Part shown: positions 31,901-39,806 of the stretch, piece by piece
How positions within the stretch are numbered: the first letter of the stretch is position 1
How the letters are laid out: each line of letters starts with the position of its first letter
DNA from: Legionella saoudiensis
GTDB taxonomy: Bacteria; Pseudomonadota; Gammaproteobacteria; Legionellales; Legionellaceae
DNA: 64,000 nt
Direction: 5' to 3'
Assembly: GCF_001465875.1 (NCBI RefSeq)
Contig: NZ_LN901320.1
Location: 246,001 to 310,000, forward strand
Notes under the pieces: generated by a model
Told to the model about the DNA's origin: nothing
Databases searched by the model: none
The model's input: the letters and a program-made list of their open reading frames with translations, nothing else
Made by a program: the position numbers and the translations under genes

Positions 31901-32005
31901 GTAAGTGAAAGCACTGCCGGGGCTATGTTAGATACTACTAAGGATGATGATTTTGTTTTAATCGAAGGTGAAGAGCCAGAGGCTTTGCGCAGTAATTCTC
32001 TGTAA
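28964..32005 (+). CDS. Effector candidate: SidE-type phosphodiesterase-like domain plus PARP/tankyrase-like ADP-ribosyltransferase domain
   Basis: A 1013-residue protein with two recognisable parts. Residues about 30-260 resemble the phosphodiesterase domain of the Legionella SidE family and related Dup proteins: HHRNHDTTHAVRQRLYA (His84/His88), LAIYLCRSGRTNEKSG, and FLKFAVGTHAP ... GIIDLSHHTDLVRCKV. Residues about 505-660 read as a PARP catalytic fold with the H-Y-E triad: LLYHGTN (His519), LGRGVYFTSELSKAATFS (Tyr555) and STEICVPSGKQIIPLYEIRF (Glu642). A C-x2-C-x5-C-x-C cluster after Tyr555 sits where tankyrases carry their zinc site. Coiled coil follows (about 690-790). The C-terminus is Glu/Asp-rich (DDDFVLIEGEEPEAL), as in many Dot/Icm substrates. 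The ATG at 29027 has the better ribosome site (AGGAAGAAGG) and may be the real start. Confidence 0.7.
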   Translation: MVSKKKPPVVLPIKSSTLGRRMEVDLEPLHGFKHFWQGGQGDKSRIWQVLADNYINKPYLDVPVLFRGYFDITHDNFTVHHRNHDTTHAVRQRLYAQNYLELIQNYGNEEYAPIAAEINNNDELKACLELAIYLCRSGRTNEKSGKDDPSNAKRSAELFAVVATEMGFDPALIDFLKFAVGTHAPKLENHQDLVNKLPGEHKLALAHLLKGIIDLSHHTDLVRCKVGPPKEPVREQIDEELGEFLDPTKINVKRATTNFLVHATQLCKMTGTRVKFETFSQQDKENNPKLKVQHARDVASSMEQLREVKLDPHRIIHEGPKGDFAELLRQVSLTGVLDLTNKQINSVQLEQIKKCIEENPIKKACVLGVKPTDAQKDLVALLKEKSAKQGLPIEMNHTEFLEQELVGDFNSQFRQQAIDRQKVSMRFEPSRLGAAYAKGWGAFFSQLWKEITGDVPKFGGDTHYTQITEVRKLSNPALEEHYNQLKKPVDPISGVLSKELQTIQTDDIQLEPGEMLLYHGTNADVAPLIMQNGFDEGRCKYVQGNGYGPLGRGVYFTSELSKAATFSTCAECKQSGMCSCVKKGTDQPADRVVLVCKVFVGNPEIVLKKGGLQARTRPQEPFDSYMALSKDIDPISQFRSTEICVPSGKQIIPLYEIRFSSQPNLIKASTWEKTIEENGSKGIPEVRASVKLLEKLQALRDIPAPFEVVKNQASKVEAAIDRAIAKLKLKEQALEVDVSKNQGSLDKIAVQLRDLNNLKGQLNTLQKQEVDLKPTVEHEAAPINKGPSFLQRVLRFILPKNYALKREGAELATEINSAGSLKDFRANMIQWLNLAIERNQHKSSNGNVSHRAVITQKLIHLRDALRDLEGKNLNDEDLSKEIHRLVTHTLDGFKSYGELAPRVLDSTAYKSLSTFQDTAATFVGKTFSTVHSALRGLTVSRTNESASELQLDTKSTKAPISQDPQQALDLSNLFEVEKPVSESTAGAMLDTTKDDDFVLIEGEEPEALRSNSL

Positions 32006-32074
32006 CATTGTAAGTAAATTTACTAAAAAGATTCGAATTATTAGTGGTTTACGGTATAGTAGCTATAGTTTTTA

Positions 32075-32860
32075 TTGGATTGGAATAACGGAGTGATATG
32101 GGATCCTGAGCAATACGTCCTCGGAAATTATTTTCAGACGCAAATTAATGAAAAATTTCGTAGTACCTTTAGCGTGCGCCCTTTTGGAGATATTTTAGAT
32201 GTTGGCTGCGGAGATGGCCAATATACTAGTTTTTTAGCTAAGACTTATAAAAATAGTCAAATTTTGGCTATTGATAGTTCCCCAGAAATGATTGCTCATG
32301 CAAGAGATTATTGGACGAGCAAAAATCTTTCCTTTGAAGTTCAGCGTATTGAGAAATACCAACAGTCGTTTATGTTTGATTTTGTGTTATCTTTTTGGTG
32401 TTTGCAATGGACTAAAATCGAAGTTGCGCTGGCTAATATTTATGAAGCCTTAAAAATAGAAGGGCGATTTTATGCGACTTTTTCGTCATTTTCTGAGAGT
32501 AGTGTCTTACAAATTTGGCATGAGCTGGCTAAAAGGGGCCAACATAGGGAAATAGCAAATGATAATATTCAAAGATTGCTACCGTATACTAATTATTTCT
32601 ATCGTGTATTGAGCGCATTGAATCGTATCCCTTTTCGACAGGTTAAAATGGACTTACAAACTTATCGCATAGCTCTTCCTAATATTAATTATATGAAGAA
32701 TTTAATATTGATTTTACCGGCCATAAAAAGAGTACCTGAATCCCTGCATGAAGAGCTGGTCGCGGATATGCTGGATGCATATGCACATATTTGCCAGCAT
32801 AAATATGGAGGCAAGCTTTATTACGAAACCCGACCTATTTTTATTGAGGCTGTTAAGTAG
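32075..32860 (+). CDS. Class I SAM-dependent methyltransferase
   Basis: The Rossmann SAM-binding motif I is ILDVGCGDGQYTSFLAKTY (about residues 40-58), motif II acidic end ILAIDSSPEMI, and motif IV FDFVLSFWCLQW. It begins WDPEQYVLGNYFQTQ, a form seen in BioC/trans-aconitate-methyltransferase-like proteins. The C-terminal helical part (about 150-261) would define the substrate, which cannot be told. Starts considered are TTG at 32075 and GTG at 32093; neither has a strong ribosome site. It follows the PDE-PARP gene by 70 bases on the same strand and could be co-expressed. Confidence 0.8.
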   Translation: MDWNNGVIWDPEQYVLGNYFQTQINEKFRSTFSVRPFGDILDVGCGDGQYTSFLAKTYKNSQILAIDSSPEMIAHARDYWTSKNLSFEVQRIEKYQQSFMFDFVLSFWCLQWTKIEVALANIYEALKIEGRFYATFSSFSESSVLQIWHELAKRGQHREIANDNIQRLLPYTNYFYRVLSALNRIPFRQVKMDLQTYRIALPNINYMKNLILILPAIKRVPESLHEELVADMLDAYAHICQHKYGGKLYYETRPIFIEAVK

Positions 32861-33194
32861 CACCAGGTTAAGCCACATACCCATCCTTCACTAAACTCCC
32901 AAACATCAATTTGGCTAAGGTAAGCCACATGGCAAGGAATTTAGTAAATAGCTATTGACACAATAATAGCCAAAATTCATAATTTATTTTCATCATGTTG
33001 ATGGGGCACTCGGATTGTCGAAGGTGTTGGAGTAATAGCTTACGTGAGGGCGTCATCCTGAACGAAGTGAAGGAGCTTCTGAAGGAGGTATAAACTTTTG
33101 GACTAGGCTGTCCAATTCATGGAGCCCTTCATCGTAAATGCCTCAGGATGACGTGTTTTTGAGAACTATTACGTTATAGAAACTGCATAAATGG
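32861..33194. other. 334-base intergenic gap with repeat element
   Basis: The gap holds two direct copies of a GGT(T)AAGCCACAT word about 45 bases apart (near 32866 and 32920), and on the minus strand a 20-codon reading MWLTLAKLMFGSLVKDGYVA ending in TAA that may be the tail of a lost gene. The right half is occupied by the inverted repeat at 33051-33153. Confidence 0.4.
33051..33153 (+). repeat. Inverted-repeat element (CGTCATCCTGA...CTCAGGATGACG)
   Basis: The ends CGTCATCCTGAACGAAGTGAAGG and CCTTCATCGTAAATGCCTCAGGATGACG pair imperfectly over about 25 bases, around an insert of about 50 bases. This is a REP/MITE-like dispersed palindrome; a degenerate relative with GGATCTCCTGAGCG lies at about 13525-13575 against the ku remnant. 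Confidence 0.7.
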
Positions 33195-36100
33195 ATGTAT
33201 AAAATGTTCGAAAAACACAATGAGAAACAACGCAAGCAAAAACAGGTAAAGCAACCCAGTAGAGCATTATCGGTGGGGCTTATACAAAATGAAGAGCCTG
33301 ACCGCACCTATTATATTACCAGCACCATTGAAAATATTGGCCATTTTCTTTTTTCTCAAACTCAGGAGCTTTATAAAGCAATTAGCCTTGTGTTTTCGGC
33401 AGATTCTTTAGATTGGCATAACTTCAAACGTTATGTGTGGCCAGTTGTCAGTTCTGGGCTGGCTCTAGTTTTTGGTGAATTGCTAACTCGAGGGATGAGT
33501 CAATATCAAACAGAGAGCGAAGACTATGACTTTGTTTATAAATTTCTTCTTGGCGCGGCTATTTTAAGTTATAGCGCTTTACACCGCATTACGGATAAAC
33601 ACTTTAAATCAACAGCGGCATTTTCTACTGCGGTTGCTAGTGAAGCTGTCGCAATTACCTATATGTATTATTCAGTTTTTGCTGGAACGCAACGATTGAC
33701 TAATGAGCACTTTTCCGAAGATTACTCCTTAATAGCCAGTATTGGCGCGAGTGCTTTATTTGTGCCCTCTGGTATTTCATTTTTTACACGAAAGATGCAG
33801 AAACAATTACTAAAATGGCAACATAATCGCGGAGCGCAGCGTTCTGATACGGCTACTATTCCCAGTGGTTTAACTCCCCTAGGTAATTTCTATTTTCAAC
33901 TGGGCCATATTATGGCTAGGGAATTGATGCCGATACCACGTTTATTTCAACTCGGACTTATTGCGGAAAACATTCGTCAAGGCGAAGGGGCTTTGCGCCA
34001 ATTTCGTAATGCTCCTGCCTTAATCGCTGATCTAACGCCAGCAGCAATTAGAGAGTCCTTAGCCCAACAAGCAATGATTCAAGAGGACTATGAATACAAT
34101 CACAAGGAATATCAGGTTTTAAAATTTACTCCCCAAGGGGCTTATTTGGTTACGGTGCCAGGATACCAATTACGCACCGGAGAGTTAGTTTTTTGTAATG
34201 AAGCGGTGGATTTGGGCTCCATAAAAATTTCAGGGGAGCTGGTTGCCTTAAAGCAAGCCGAGCAGGGGCAATTCATTGAGGAGCTTGAGCAACAGAAGTT
34301 TAGTGTGAATCTGAAAGCACAAAATGGTGAGGATGTTTGGATCGAGCATCACTCGAAAATGACATGGGATAGTCCCCATAAAACCGTAAGTTTGCGTTTG
34401 GTGCGTGATGGCAAACAACCTGGGGTTATGGTGGGGGATAAATTAAACTTATTTGGAGCAAAGAATTTTTTTATTCAAATTAAGCCTGCTGAGGAATTTT
34501 TGTCAAATAATGACATTCGTAAAGTAGCGATAATCAATCAGATTATCAGTGATCGTAAACGTAAAAGTGTATTTCATTCACTTATCGCATCAGCGGCCCT
34601 AGCAGTTTGTACGCAACGCGACCCACGCTTACTGCCTGCAGAAATGTCAAAATACACGTTTAATGTTTCTCAGGCCATGATTCCATTTTCAGAACAATTT
34701 TTGCGAGAAATGGTTAATGCGCAATTGTTAAAACAATTAAATAAAAAGCTAGGAGATAGACCATTAGAAACCATTGATGCTCTGCGTATCGCTGACTTAT
34801 GCCATGCGCTTAGTGATTATTATCGCGACCGTTTTACCCAAGGAGTAGCGATTATCTCAGATAAAACAGGAACTCTAACTACCAATGGTATGAACGTGTT
34901 GGGGCTGTGGACTACTTCCATGTCGGCCCAAATACAGCACTTAGTAAAAGAGAAAGACCCTAGTCTTTTACCTTTTGGTGAACAATTATATGAGATTTTT
35001 GAGCTTTTTTGTCAGGCGTATACCAATAATCCGAAAGAGATGGAGCCGGAAGAAGATGCTATATTGCAATTACTTAGTTCATTGATTAACCAAAAAGCAG
35101 ATTTACAAGTTGACGTGCTTGGAAATAATCATTTTAGAAAAAAAGTTTTTTTAAATGAGAGTGAAAAAGAGTTAGAAACCTTTCATTTGGGTTTATATCG
35201 AAATCTTGGGGGGCGTTTAACTTTGGTGCGTGAGGGTTCAAGCTATTACCTGGTTTTTTGCGGCATCCCCAAGGCTACGGCTTTTAATAATACCCCATTG
35301 CTTCGTGATTATTACAGTATGAATACGCGTACCGGTGTTTTATCACGTGACTGGTGCCTTGCACGAACGGAGCTAAATGAAAAGCAGTTTAAGCAGCTCC
35401 AGCAATCTTTTGATGAAGATAATAAAAAAGAAATTGAATCCTTCATTATGAAGGAAAATTCACAGTTGTTGGAACGCTTGCAACATTATGGAACATTTAT
35501 TATCGACAATCCTATTAAAAAAGGCGCAGAACAATTCATTAGCTCCTGCCGCAACATCCAGGTACCAGTATTTGTTGCCACAGGAGATACAACCAAAGCG
35601 GCTGAAAATATTGCTAATGTCTTATGCGCTGAGTATGCAAAAAAAATTTGTATTTTACGTGCGGAACATCTGGATAGTGAGCATGTTCCTCTGGATGAAG
35701 AATATATTCCTGCTGCGAGTACGGTCATTTTTTCTGGTATTAATTCTGCAGTACTGGCGGCATTTCAGAAATTATTAGCTCGCGAAAAATCCGCACGTCC
35801 AGTAATTATTTTTGCGGAAATGAGTACGGAAGGAAAAGGCATTTTGGCCCGATTTTTAAAAGATAATCAATTTTTTATTGTGGCCAATGGTGATGGCAGT
35901 AATGATGTGTTAATGATGAAAGAGGCGCATACGGTGATTGCTCATTGTGCTGAAGATAACTCATTGGCTCCAGGGGTGGGTGCCTTGGTTGATCTTACTG
36001 ATGTACAATTACGTAGGCTGTTAAACTCAGATAATTCTTTTTATGAATTATTTGATATTGCTGAACCGCGCAGTACATTTATCCAACTTTTTGCCGGAGT

Positions 36101-36668
36101 GGCTAATTCCCAAGAAAAGGGAATGCTGGCATTAACACTCAAAAGCAGCAAGATGAGTTTTGAATTAGCCCGTAATGTTTTGGGGCCTGAGGCAGTTAAA
36201 GAAATGTATCAGCAACATTGGTTTAGTGTAGGCTTTGATTTAACCTGGCTATGGGTTGCTTACTATGAAATCATGCAAAGTGTGGGGCTGCCTATGGATA
36301 ATCAAAATATTAGTGCTTCTGGACTGATTAGTAATTGTATGGGATTGGCAATGATGGTTGCTTTAATTGAGGCCTGCACCAATTATTTGGCCTTTGGCGA
36401 GTCAACCAATCTAAGCACGATGCTTATTATGTTAATGTTATTGCCAATTGTCTTAAAAAGTGTATTTTCAAGTTTCAAAGCAGTCCAAGACAGAATTTAT
36501 CCTGAATCTCCCAATATTATTGAGCTTGATGAGGATGAGCCCACAGTGGAGCCACAAAAGCAGCCTCAATCATGGTGGGGGTCCGTACGCTCATTTTTTC
36601 ATAATCCGAAAAAATCAGGTGTAGTAACTCAGGGTGCCGAGTCAAGTCTTACTCAAGGGCTTAGCTAA
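33195..36668 (+). CDS. Divergent P-type ATPase
   Basis: A 1157-residue membrane protein with the catalytic core of P-type ATPases: phosphorylation site SDKTGTLTTNG (Asp556), VATGDTTKAAENIANV in the P domain and VANGDGSNDVLMMKEA (Gly899-Asp905 hinge). The actuator domain carries ISGE (345-348) where TGES is expected. About four spans precede the actuator (RYVWPVVSSGLALVFGEL, FLLGAAILSYSAL, FSTAVASEAVAITYMYY, SLIASIGASALFV) and the C-terminus has about four more. The M4 segment reads NVSQAMIPFSEQF, with no CPx or PEGL ion-binding motif, and looks closer to P4/P5-like than to metal pumps. The substrate is unknown. A hydrophilic tail (residues about 1115-1157, KQPQSWWGSVRSFFHNPKKS) ends the protein. 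An ATG at 33204 is an alternative start. Confidence 0.75.
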   Translation: MYKMFEKHNEKQRKQKQVKQPSRALSVGLIQNEEPDRTYYITSTIENIGHFLFSQTQELYKAISLVFSADSLDWHNFKRYVWPVVSSGLALVFGELLTRGMSQYQTESEDYDFVYKFLLGAAILSYSALHRITDKHFKSTAAFSTAVASEAVAITYMYYSVFAGTQRLTNEHFSEDYSLIASIGASALFVPSGISFFTRKMQKQLLKWQHNRGAQRSDTATIPSGLTPLGNFYFQLGHIMARELMPIPRLFQLGLIAENIRQGEGALRQFRNAPALIADLTPAAIRESLAQQAMIQEDYEYNHKEYQVLKFTPQGAYLVTVPGYQLRTGELVFCNEAVDLGSIKISGELVALKQAEQGQFIEELEQQKFSVNLKAQNGEDVWIEHHSKMTWDSPHKTVSLRLVRDGKQPGVMVGDKLNLFGAKNFFIQIKPAEEFLSNNDIRKVAIINQIISDRKRKSVFHSLIASAALAVCTQRDPRLLPAEMSKYTFNVSQAMIPFSEQFLREMVNAQLLKQLNKKLGDRPLETIDALRIADLCHALSDYYRDRFTQGVAIISDKTGTLTTNGMNVLGLWTTSMSAQIQHLVKEKDPSLLPFGEQLYEIFELFCQAYTNNPKEMEPEEDAILQLLSSLINQKADLQVDVLGNNHFRKKVFLNESEKELETFHLGLYRNLGGRLTLVREGSSYYLVFCGIPKATAFNNTPLLRDYYSMNTRTGVLSRDWCLARTELNEKQFKQLQQSFDEDNKKEIESFIMKENSQLLERLQHYGTFIIDNPIKKGAEQFISSCRNIQVPVFVATGDTTKAAENIANVLCAEYAKKICILRAEHLDSEHVPLDEEYIPAASTVIFSGINSAVLAAFQKLLAREKSARPVIIFAEMSTEGKGILARFLKDNQFFIVANGDGSNDVLMMKEAHTVIAHCAEDNSLAPGVGALVDLTDVQLRRLLNSDNSFYELFDIAEPRSTFIQLFAGVANSQEKGMLALTLKSSKMSFELARNVLGPEAVKEMYQQHWFSVGFDLTWLWVAYYEIMQSVGLPMDNQNISASGLISNCMGLAMMVALIEACTNYLAFGESTNLSTMLIMLMLLPIVLKSVFSSFKAVQDRIYPESPNIIELDEDEPTVEPQKQPQSWWGSVRSFFHNPKKSGVVTQGAESSLTQGLS

Positions 36669-36823
36669 TAATAAACTGTAGTATTAAGGGCGTAACCGAG
36701 TTACAGATAGACATTTTAAATTTAGAGGAAAAGTTAGTACCCCTCGATTAGAATATAATTATGGTAGCAGAGGGTATCTTCCATCCAAATTTGTCAAAAA
36801 TTATATTACATAGAGTAGGTAAG

Positions 36824-37924
36824 ATGAGCCATAAAATACTAAGTGAAATAGAAAAAAGTTTTGCTTTTGAAGCATTAAACTCTGCTAATGATGGAATAAC
36901 GATTGTGGATATGAGCAAAAAGGAACAACCTTTAGTGTTCATTAATCCATCTTTTGAAAAATTAACTGGGTATAGGTCAGAAGAAATAATAGGAAAAAAC
37001 TGTAGATTTCTTCAAGGTAACTTACCTCCACAGCCAGAAGCAAAATTAATTCGAGAAGCTCTTCAAGAAGGGAGAAATTGCAGGTTTATTTTAAAAAATA
37101 TGAAAAAAAATGGCACCATATTTTGGAATGAACTTAGCTTAGCACCAATCAGGGGTACTAATGAAAATATTTCCTTTTATATTGGGATACAAAAAGATGT
37201 TACCCATGAATTAATGAATCATAAAATCCTTCTAAATGTGCTAGAAAAAAATAAACAGGATGCAATGCAAGAAGTTCTTTATGATTTTTCGGATAAAATA
37301 AGCCAGCCTCTAACTACTATTTCTATATACAGTAAAGCATGCTCTCTTGTTATGGAAGAGGAAAAAAATTATGAAGTTACTCACAAGATAGCAGGTTGCC
37401 TTGAAAAAATTGAGGCGCAAACGCTAGTAGCAAAAGAAATGATCCATACGATAAACAGTGATTTTAATGACTCAAAATTTTCTGTGGAAATATTAAATCT
37501 CAATGATTTAATTATTCAATTAATCAATATGATTAAATATTTATATCCTGCAAGCATTCAATTAAGGTTAGACTCTGAATTACCCGAAATAAAAATTAAC
37601 CGAGAACATTTATTACAAATAATTCTAAATTTAATTCGTAATAGTATAGAGGCGTTCCAACGAAATCCAAAAATTGATGAGCAAATTACAATAAGTACCA
37701 AAAAACTATCTCATCACATAGAGTTAAAAATTACTGATAATGGGATTGGTAAACTACCTAAAGAATTACTTAATAATGACCTGCCTCCTTTTTTTACATC
37801 AAAAAATTGTCGCGTAGGTACAGGTCTGGGAATTTGCAAAAAATTAATTTGCTTATATGAAGGGAAAATTTTCTTTCAAGAAAATAACCCGGGGTTAGTT
37901 GTAACAATACACCTGCCAATCTAA
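36824..37924 (+). CDS. LOV-domain sensor histidine kinase-like protein
   Basis: Residues about 15-125 form a LOV (PAS) domain with the flavin-adduct signature GKNCRFLQG (Cys60), FIN..FEKLTGY before it and KNGTIFWNELSLAPIRG after it, so it probably binds FMN and senses blue light. A DHp-like segment (about 150-215) follows and then a HATPase domain with N box (LIRNSIEAF, Asn273), G1 (ITDNGIG) and G2 (VGTGLGICKK). The H-box position, expected as H-E-x-x-Q-P-L, reads SDKISQPLTT with Asp157 where the phospho-acceptor His should be. It may be a pseudokinase or phosphatase. The ATG at 36824 is preferred over 36761 by a GTAGGTAAG upstream. No cognate regulator lies beside it. DNA is notably AT-rich. 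Confidence 0.85.
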   Translation: MSHKILSEIEKSFAFEALNSANDGITIVDMSKKEQPLVFINPSFEKLTGYRSEEIIGKNCRFLQGNLPPQPEAKLIREALQEGRNCRFILKNMKKNGTIFWNELSLAPIRGTNENISFYIGIQKDVTHELMNHKILLNVLEKNKQDAMQEVLYDFSDKISQPLTTISIYSKACSLVMEEEKNYEVTHKIAGCLEKIEAQTLVAKEMIHTINSDFNDSKFSVEILNLNDLIIQLINMIKYLYPASIQLRLDSELPEIKINREHLLQIILNLIRNSIEAFQRNPKIDEQITISTKKLSHHIELKITDNGIGKLPKELLNNDLPPFFTSKNCRVGTGLGICKKLICLYEGKIFFQENNPGLVVTIHLPI

Positions 37925-38046
37925 TGGGTAAAGGCATTTTTAAAATCCAACATTTTAGCGCCTTCAGCCTTACTTAAAGTTGGGGACAAAGCATTCGAAA
38001 CAGGCAACTGGCCTTAATGTGTCATATTAAGCATAGTGTTTTAGGT

Positions 38047-38250
38047 TTAGCTATCTTTCACCTTTTGGTTTTTGTAATTAATCCAAGATTCGTCATTGGA
38101 AAAAATATACTGGCAGGCTTGTTGTATAAAGTAATCTTTATACTGGATACCAGCCCATTCACAATAGTCTTCAATTTCTTTAAATACAGAGGCTTTAATT
38201 CGGACGCGAAATTGAATTTTATTTTCATCTTTTTCTGGAGAGATTAGCAT
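38047..38250 (-). CDS. Small ribbon-helix-helix-like protein
   Basis: This 67-residue protein has a short beta-strand then two helices (NKIQFRVRIKASVFKEIEDY, WAGIQYKDYFIQQACQYIF), the pattern of Arc/MetJ-type DNA-binding proteins. A good AGGGG ribosome site precedes the ATG at 38250. Such proteins often act as autoregulators, antitoxins or in mobile-element control. No toxin-like gene is next to it. It sits in the AT-rich block between the LOV protein and the KfrA-like gene. Confidence 0.6.
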   Translation of the reverse strand: MLISPEKDENKIQFRVRIKASVFKEIEDYCEWAGIQYKDYFIQQACQYIFSNDESWINYKNQKVKDS

Positions 38251-38328
38251 GTTATACCCCTGATCAGTTATAAATTAATACTCAAGCAACATCTTGTGCT
38301 TGAGTATATTCGATTAAAATTAAAAGCT

Positions 38329-38712
38329 CTACTTGTGTTCACTGCATATTAATTTAATAAACTCCTCGGTGTCATTGGTAATGCCTATATGAGCTCCTTC
38401 TTTTAGCTCAATAGTTAATTTGCCCGATTCTAAAGAGTGGAAAGATAGGCTCATAATAGTACCCTCAGGTAAAACTAAATTATTTACAATGCTCGTACCA
38501 CTTTCTGAAATAAAGCTTAACAAATGATAATTTTCTTTCTCATCAGCCTTAACTTGACAAGTTAAGAGCCTATTTTCCAATGAGTCTCCATCAATCATTA
38601 TTAGTTCGCTAGGTGGCAATGCAAAATTACGATCAGCGGTATTAACTGAAACGCTAATTGCAAATAAGAAAAGACCAAAAATGATGTAGGGATACGATGT
38701 TCTTGTTTTCAT
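38329..38712 (-). CDS. Small exported protein of unknown function
   Basis: I do not recognise this gene. From the ATG at 38712 (CAGGAG ribosome site) the protein has 127 residues, starting with a signal or anchor segment MKTRTSYPYIIFGLFLFAIS that ends around NTADRNF. The rest is a predicted all-beta domain with two Cys (LLTCQVKADEKEN and the near-terminal LICSEH) that could form a disulfide in the periplasm. The upstream ATG at 38745 would add 11 residues before the signal and is unlikely. A 373-base divergent gap separates it from the KfrA-like gene. Confidence 0.6.
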   Translation of the reverse strand: MKTRTSYPYIIFGLFLFAISVSVNTADRNFALPPSELIMIDGDSLENRLLTCQVKADEKENYHLLSFISESGTSIVNNLVLPEGTIMSLSFHSLESGKLTIELKEGAHIGITNDTEEFIKLICSEHK

Positions 38713-39085
38713 TAAAACACTCCTGTAGCTATTAATGGCGCACAATAATTTAATACGCCTACATATGATGCAACTTAATTGTGGAATTTATCGGATCCAC
38801 TTTGTCAAAAATAATGTGACTAGTATTTTGTTAAAGTATTAAGAATAGAATACTTTTTATCTGAAATGCATTCCATAAATGTACTCCTTACTATGTTGAC
38901 TTAGAGGTAGTATAAATCCATATGGGTAAAAATGTCAAAGTTATGGTGACAAATAATTAAATAAACATATAAATATTATTTGCCATTTACGTGTTTTATT
39001 GTTATCGTTTTATTGTCACCGAAATTTTGACGTACGTTATTATTTAGTAATAGTTGCCTTAGTATTTATTAAAAGGAGTAAGCAC
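38713..39085. promoter_or_regulatory. 373-base divergent AT-rich intergenic region
   Basis: It separates the exported 127-residue protein (minus) from the KfrA-like gene (plus). It is very AT-rich, with several TTGTCA/TTGTTA and TATAAT-like words and repeated TTATTGTTA/TATTGTCACC motifs near 38995-39020, suitable for promoters and for binding by the KfrA-like product. No RNA gene is seen. Confidence 0.3.
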
Positions 39086-39709
39086 GTGAACAATAATAAA
39101 TTTATTAAAAGCAAAATAATAAAAATGATTGATAATTTGTATAGGTTGTCAGGGAGAAGCGAGATCCCTGATGTTAAAAAAATTTGTTTAGAAACTAAAG
39201 TAGATCGCCAAACAGCAATGAAATATCTTTGCGCATGGAGGGATAAATGTTACATAAAAAAACAAAACGAAATAGAACATGATGATTCTTTATCGTTAAA
39301 TGAGGTAAAAGATAATCTCAGTAAAATTATGGCCTTAATTGAATGCCTATCTAAAGAAGTAGCGTTATATAGTGATTTATTAAATAATACGCCTTTTACT
39401 TTCCCTCTAGGTAATCATATCTTAAATAATTTACAAGCAATTGAGGATCAAATTTTATTAGATTTCAATTATTTAGAAAGTAATAAAAATTTAATACAGA
39501 AAGAACTCAAAGATGCTTTAGAGGAAAATAATCGTCTTGCTCTGGCTTTACTTGAGTTAAAAAATAAAAGTGCTAAAGAGCTTCGAGAGTTACAAAAAGA
39601 GTTTGATGATAATAAGCGGGAGCTTTTAGCAGCAAATCAAAAAATTAAATCTTTAAAAAGAGATAAACGAAAAATTTCCTTTAAAAATATGATGGCTGAA
39701 ATTTATTGA
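39086..39709 (+). CDS. KfrA-like DNA-binding coiled-coil protein
   Basis: The GTG at 39086 has a strong AAAAGGAG ribosome site; the frame is open upstream to 38999 but without one. The N-terminal 70 residues contain a helix-turn-helix-like segment (SEIPDVKKICLETKVDRQTA, MKYLCAWRDKCY) resembling the DNA-binding part of plasmid KfrA proteins. The C-terminal half is a long coiled coil (ELKDALEENNRLALALLELK, ELRELQKEFDDNKRELLAAN). KfrA proteins autoregulate and help partition plasmids. No replication or partition genes are adjacent, so this is either a mobile-element leftover or a recruited regulator. Confidence 0.55.
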   Translation: MNNNKFIKSKIIKMIDNLYRLSGRSEIPDVKKICLETKVDRQTAMKYLCAWRDKCYIKKQNEIEHDDSLSLNEVKDNLSKIMALIECLSKEVALYSDLLNNTPFTFPLGNHILNNLQAIEDQILLDFNYLESNKNLIQKELKDALEENNRLALALLELKNKSAKELRELQKEFDDNKRELLAANQKIKSLKRDKRKISFKNMMAEIY

Positions 39710-39806
39710 TCTCACTTTATACTTTAAAAATTCTTGTAGGTCTGGCTCATTGCCAGGCCTATACCATTTATATTCCCAATGGTCTATTAAGAATGCAATA
39801 TAAATG

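Noticed and set aside
37925..38046. Short plus-strand coding tail (LKVGDKAFETGNWP) after the LOV gene
   Set aside because: It might be the end of a lost gene but is too short and has no supporting family match.
38047..38712. Toxin-antitoxin pair made of the RHH protein and its neighbour
   Set aside because: The neighbour has a signal peptide and an all-beta exported domain with no toxin motif, and lies 78 bases upstream of the RHH gene rather than being coupled to it.
36690..39790. Integrative element or plasmid insertion
   Set aside because: KfrA-like and RHH genes and AT-rich DNA suggest transfer, but no integrase, relaxase, tRNA or direct-repeat att sites are visible, so no element is called.
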